From positions 1 to 10,692 of the forward strand of contig WKLE02004122.1 in NCBI GenBank assembly GCA_014885115.2: a stretch of DNA of 10,692 bases. Direction: 5' to 3'. Below the pieces are notes generated by a model. It did no database searches, had not been told where the DNA came from, and saw only the letters and a list, made by a program, of their open reading frames with translations. Of this stretch, positions 7,566 to 10,692 are shown one piece after another. The DNA comes from Asterionellopsis glacialis (lineage: Eukaryota; Bacillariophyta; Plagiogrammaphyceae; Rhaphoneidales; Asterionellopsidaceae). How positions within the stretch are numbered: position 1 is the first letter of the stretch; the number at the start of each line of letters is the position of its first letter. The translations under genes and the position numbers were made by a program.

Positions 7566-8735
7566 TCATTCCTCATCACTATCAATACTTAAGGTATCAA
7601 AGTTGAAGTTGTAGCATTTTTCTACATCAGTATCTGTATCATTGGATTTCTTGTCGTTATCACTGCGTTTGCGCTTGTTTTTACTAGACAAGTCCTTAGT
7701 CAATAAGTCTTTGACTTGAACTGCGATGGCGTTCAATTCCTGCTTGCCATACTTGTTGTACCATGGGCGCTTGTACGTTGGCTGTTCTTCCTTGCTGCCA
7801 TCTTTCTGGTGTTGATTGATATACTTGTCCAAGGCACGGCATACGCTGGTATTGTGGGAACTGTTTTTGTGGATCTTACAGTATTTGCACTTGCCTTTAT
7901 TTGCCTTATGGTCTTTACCATCTCAGCCATTTGTTGGATTCTTAGGTTTGTCCTTATGAGGCGGTTTATCTTTGGTTCTAGGGCCTGACGGGTCTCCTAT
8001 GTTGTCTGTAACTTCCATACGTTCCAGAAATTCCAGAAAAGCTGGCAGGCCTTTGTCCTGTGGATCAAATCCTTGACGTGTCATTTCCTTGTTCCAAGTA
8101 GCAGGAATTCCGAATTCAAGGATCTCAAGTAATTCTTCGTTGGAGAGCTTAGAGTTTTTGTCTGCTCCAGGGAACTTCTCTAAGTAGCCATTAAGCATGT
8201 GAAGAGCAGCTTGGTACTCTTTGGATGTTAGTTCACGTGGCTTCCTGAGGAATTGGCGCATATAGCGTTTCTGCTTCATCAGCGCCTGAAGTGGGAAGAA
8301 ATGCTTCTTGAGGTCATCTCCGACCAACTTGAAGTGCTCCACTGTCTCGTTTCCGCATTGAGTAGCCAACTTGAAGTGCTCCACTGTCTCGTTTCCGCAT
8401 TGAGTAGCCACGGCGTTGAATACATGCAGACCTTCTCTGCATAGTAAAGCACGGGCCATCAAGTAGTGAGCGGGCCCCGGTCATGATACGCTGGCTGCAA
8501 ATCACTTGGTCCAGATTGTTGAACCAATCCAGTAGTTCTCTAGGAGATCTGTGACTAAAGTACAGAAACTCCATAGTATACTTCTCTTTGGAGTTTTGGT
8601 CTCCGGGATTAGATAGCAGGCTAACTTTTGCATACTGCGCTTTAGCTAGCTTCTGCTCTTCTGTACTCGGAATCTCAAGCAGGATAGGAGGCAGCGGGTA
8701 CTAGCTTTGCCTTGGTTAGGTGTAACAACTTTCAT
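7566..8735 (-). pseudogene. gag (capsid/nucleocapsid) with zinc knuckle, frameshifted
   Basis: Structural protein of the particle; binds element RNA. The start is set at ATG 8735-8733, 59 nt inside the 5' LTR, in AACCATGA context. The first codons and the region after 8478 share one frame, but 8700-8480 (YPLPPILLEIPSTEE, then SPRELLDWFNNLDQVICSQR) is in another, so two compensating shifts are present, one near 8700 and one in the C4 run at 8475-8478. The core reads YLMARALLCREGLHVFN, KKHFFPLQALMKQKRYMRQF, ELLEILEFGIPATW and MTRQGFDPQDKGLPAFLEF, typical of Ty3/Gypsy-type gag. A zinc-knuckle-like motif CKYCKIHKNSSHNTSVC lies at 7839-7889. TGA 7923-7925 interrupts the frame before the knuckle, and TGA 7566-7568 separates gag from protease. 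A 42-bp tandem duplication sits at 8324-8407. Confidence 0.78.
8324..8407 (-). repeat. Perfect 42-bp tandem duplication inside gag
   Basis: Copies at 8324-8365 and 8366-8407 are identical. The unit is 14 codons (ATQCGNETVEHFKL), so the frame is kept. The identity points to a recent duplication compared with the age of the LTRs, or to repair by conversion. Confidence 0.95.
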
Positions 8736-8794
8736 GGTTGAGTTGGATAAAATCAGAAAGTTACTTACCACTTTCACATGGAGTGTTAACACAA

Positions 8795-9292
8795 TGCACT
8801 ATGCTGGCAGCAATATTGAAAAGTAAGGTGACAATGTGAAAATAGATTAAAGTTTGTTAAAGTGAGTAAATTATGAGCTATTTTAACTAGTTCTTGCTAA
8901 AAATACCTGACAATTCACCAATTCGTCTTCTTGACCCAATTGCAGTACGGGGTCCTACGGCAGATCTACTTAGAGTTCGGATTCCAACAGAGTTTGGTTT
9001 TAACATGTGAACTGAGCTCCCCAAGGCAGCCAATTGGAGGGCACTGGGTTGGCATGTCATCATGTTCCGGCATGATGCATCATGCTTCTGCTGGGGAATG
9101 GATTTTGATACGCTTTGCTTGTGATGTCAGCATTTGCATGAACGTGGCGCATCACTGCATGTTCATGTCTGTCCGCTCGATGATGTCATCACATTATCTC
9201 ATCTGTCCTAGTCCGTGATGTCATTGTATCACGGTCTGTCTGTACTACGGTTGATTGACACATTGCGCAAGTCTCGTGACTTGCCTACTGCA
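8795..9292 (-). repeat. LTR, right copy (5' LTR of the minus-strand element)
   Basis: 498 bp, same ends as the left copy, no indel between them. It would carry the promoter for leftward transcription. The CRE-like words are present as TGATGTCATC 9181-9190 and the changed TGATGTCATT 9216-9225. No canonical TGG-starting primer binding site abuts its inner edge at 8794. Confidence 0.92.
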
Positions 9293-9297
9293 GGTGC
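9293..9297. repeat. Target-site duplication, right copy (GGTGC)
   Basis: Identical to 6181-6185. The inferred empty site reads ...TTTTGCAGGGGGTGCCCTGGTAAC. Confidence 0.9.
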
Positions 9298-9600
9298 CCT
9301 GGTAACAATTGACTTAAATTTAGGCTGGGTGACTGGAAGTAGTTTGTTTGTTACAACTTTTTAAGTTTCATAGTTTTCCATTGATAAACAGGTTGAGACA
9401 CTACAATTTAATTTTTGAACTGTTTTTTTGTGGCTAACAAACATACTACTGTACTGAATACAAAAGGACAACAAGTTCAGTTGTGGAATAGGTCTACAGG
9501 TGGCTTTACTGTCACCTTGTGGGTTTTTTTTTAATTGACAGACTAGGCTTTTTCCTAGATCCATAAAATGATTACATGCAATTATGCACAAAGACCAAAA
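9298..9600. other. Region without a supportable gene
   Basis: A 76-codon minus-strand frame (9591-9361) contains a modestly protein-like stretch (KKNPQGDSKATCRPIPQL) but no motif I recognise, and no partner reading nearby. The rest is AT-rich with T runs. It is the right flank of the LTR element. Confidence 0.45.
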
Positions 9601-10112
9601 ATGATAAAAGAAGAACTTGAAAAGGAAGCTACTTCCAGAGCTGGTACCAAAGCTACCAAAAAAAGCCGCAGAAAGGAATGCTAGTAGAGCTCCTGCAACA
9701 CCATCACATGCTCAATGTGCTTTAATACGCAGCAAGCAAGGTGAGGAAGAAAGCAAAAAGAAAAATCCTCATAATCTCAAGAAAACAACTCTTGAAAAAA
9801 ATTCAGGAAGGCCTTATTAGGCCAACTTTGAGTAATGACCCTGAAGATAAAGAGAAGTTAATCCCAGCTGACAGAATACCAGATAAGCCTCTGTCAGCCA
9901 TTGCTGATGAGTCAAATTCCAGTAATCTACCAGATGAGAAAATCACTCCTGTCCCTGATATTATTGGTAGTGAATCCAATCAGCCAACTCCAAACAAGCT
10001 GGATACAATTGTATCTAGTGAAGAAACATCAGTGAGTCTTTTAGAAGATAAAGATATCACAAGGCATGATCTGTGTATTGTCCCCAAGAAAAAAAGGAAA
10101 GTGGCAAACTAG
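9601..10112 (+). pseudogene. Lys-rich protein with C-terminal SV40-type nuclear localisation motif, N-terminal part frameshifted
   Basis: Family not recognised. From 9741 a single frame of 123 codons starts very basic (RKKAKRKILIISRKQLLKKI), continues as a polar, acidic, Pro/Ser-rich segment (probably disordered), and ends VPKKKRKVAN at the stop 10110-10112. PKKKRKV (10083-10103) is letter-for-letter the classical monopartite nuclear localisation signal, so a nuclear protein is likely if it was ever expressed. Upstream, two other frames also look coding: ATG 9601 gives 27 codons (MIKEELEKEATSRAGTKATK...) to TAG 9682-9684, and 9617-9820 gives KKAAERNASRAPATPSHAQC. The change of frame between them suggests one or two indels. 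The ATG at 9741 may therefore not be the original start. Confidence 0.4.
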
Positions 10113-10158
10113 CATGAAATTTTGGGTTCTTCACAAGACCTCTTTTTTACTATGTTAA

Positions 10159-10517
10159 TGTGAAACATGTGGCAGTATCCCATTTTGTTGGGTTTATTTC
10201 TGAACAAAAAATTTCCCCAGAAAAAAACTGAAAAGGATAGTCTCTACCTGGTAGATGTAACATTTTGCCAAGCCCATGATCAGTTCACCCATTATTGTGA
10301 AAGTGGAAGAAAGCACCAGGCTTACAAAAATGCTACTAAATTGAGAGAGAAGTTGAATGAGCTCTTCTGCAAATGCTTTGATGATTCTGAACCAAACATA
10401 AAGAGCATCAAAACTGCATTAAATTCCTCTTCCATACTTTGTACTCACAAAGGTATTACTTCTGGTAACTGGAATGTTGTTAATATAATTGGAGCATTTT
10501 TAATTTTTTTCTACTAG
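10159..10517 (+). pseudogene. Cys/Lys-rich coding remnant of unknown family
   Basis: Two frames carry protein-like text. Frame 10159-10203 reads CETCGSIPFCWVYF and then a stop, a CxxC...C-W pattern that could bind zinc. The frame open from 10167 to the stop at 10515-10517 reads KDSLYLVDVTFCQAHDQF, YCESGRKHQAYKNATKLREK and LNELFCKCFDDSEPN, then loses protein character (NIIGAFLIFFY). The combination C-x2-C...P..C-W followed by a basic helix and a CxC recalls repeat proteins in diatom genomes with a CxxCxxxPCxW motif, but the match is loose. It follows the nuclear-signal protein at 9601-10112 and may be its continuation after frameshifts. Confidence 0.3.
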
Positions 10518-10692
10518 AAAAAATATATATTTGAATTTCATTGCAACATCAAGTCAAGCATTGGAACAATATTTTTTATCAAGAAGTTCTTGGTCAAATT
10601 TATTTCATGAAAAAAAGGGTACAAAGAGTTGGAAGAATAATGGTTTGGGCCAGTTCATGCTGTCCTTACTTCAAACATTCTGCACCAAATAT
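10504..10692 (+). CDS. Possible partial coding stretch running off the right edge
   Basis: From just after the TAA at 10501-10503 this frame stays open to the end of the window. It reads SSQALEQYFLSRSSWSNLFH, then EKKGTKSWKNNGLGQFMLSL. The text looks protein-like from about 10531 on, with no motif I can name and no start codon nearby. It could be the next part of the coding remnant at 10159-10517 after a frame change or an exon boundary, or chance. Confidence 0.25.

Larger units (their letters stand above)
6186..9292 (-). mobile_element. Internally deleted Ty3/Gypsy-type LTR retrotransposon (3,107 bp)
   Basis: Two directly repeated 498-bp LTRs (6186-6683 and 8795-9292) with TGCA...TGCA ends are flanked by a perfect 5-bp duplication. 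The internal region, read on the minus strand, holds gag with a zinc knuckle, an aspartic protease, the first residues after protease, and then abruptly the C-terminal tail of integrase. A full element of this type carries reverse transcriptase, RNase H and the integrase catalytic core between protease and that tail; here they are deleted. The PR then (RT-RH) then IN order, with integrase last before the 3' LTR, is Ty3/Gypsy rather than Copia. The remaining genes have frameshifts and stops. The element appears less AT-rich than its flanks. It could have moved only with enzymes supplied in trans, if the deletion came before insertion. Confidence 0.9.

Noticed and set aside
8770..8794. tRNA primer binding site next to the 5' LTR
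   Set aside because: The inner edge reads TTGTGTTAACACTCC on the minus strand, with no TGG start at the usual 0-3 nt offset. A TGGTAAGTAAC about 27 nt in is too far away and too weak.
10083..10103. Vector contamination because of the SV40-type signal
   Set aside because: The flanking sequence is native AT-rich and not vector-like, and the motif is an easy product of a Lys-rich reading frame.
10453..10517. Intron from GTATTA (10453) to TTTCTACTAG (10517)
   Set aside because: The acceptor looks good, but joining either GT in the right phase gives a stop within six codons, so no coding continuity supports it.
1..10692. tRNA, rRNA, CRISPR array or bacterial operon signals
   Set aside because: None seen on either strand; gene content and the intron candidate are eukaryotic.

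Overview
The window looks like a transposon-rich stretch of a unicellular eukaryotic alga, most probably a diatom. It is AT-rich. The coding blocks are eukaryotic transposon families, one carries a spliceosomal-type intron candidate, and one start codon has a Kozak context. The families (a DDE superfamily transposase with a WQVGD..DQNG block and an AIAE-GW--LN block, a gag-protease of the Ty3/Gypsy type, and a KFI.../SDxAFxLL-L-NSW repeat protein) are ones I associate with diatom genomes. That is recollection, not a search. Nothing here looks like an intact host gene.

Layout. (1) Positions 1 to about 5054, minus strand: three degenerate coding modules read right to left. Module A (5054-3615) is a repeat protein of unknown function with a well-formed 84-nt intron and six in-frame stops. 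Module B (about 3617-2160) is a DDE transposase broken by frameshifts and stops, with the codon for its first catalytic Asp destroyed. Module C (2152 to beyond the left edge) is a Cys-rich, zinc-finger-like protein that ends in a block resembling the active-site Cys region of a papain-like peptidase. (2) 5280-5555: a cluster of small hairpins and TGCACA repeats upstream of module A. (3) 5555-6180: no supportable gene. (4) 6186-9292: a complete but internally deleted Ty3/Gypsy-type LTR retrotransposon on the minus strand, with two 498-bp LTRs, perfect 5-bp target duplications (GGTGC), gag, a zinc knuckle, an aspartic protease, and only the C-terminal end of integrase. Reverse transcriptase, RNase H and the integrase core are missing. 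(5) 9298-9600: no clear gene. (6) 9601-10692, plus strand: a broken basic protein ending in an SV40-type nuclear localisation motif, followed by Cys/Lys-rich coding scraps running to the right edge.

Working hypothesis: modules A, B and C may be genes of one large, now dead DNA transposon whose subterminal region is the hairpin cluster. They could equally be separate repeats lying side by side. The LTR element is non-autonomous and old: its LTRs differ at about 48 of 498 sites by hand count, almost all transitions. Several frameshifts lie in homopolymer runs of 6-8 bases, so sequencing error should be excluded before all of them are read as biological decay.
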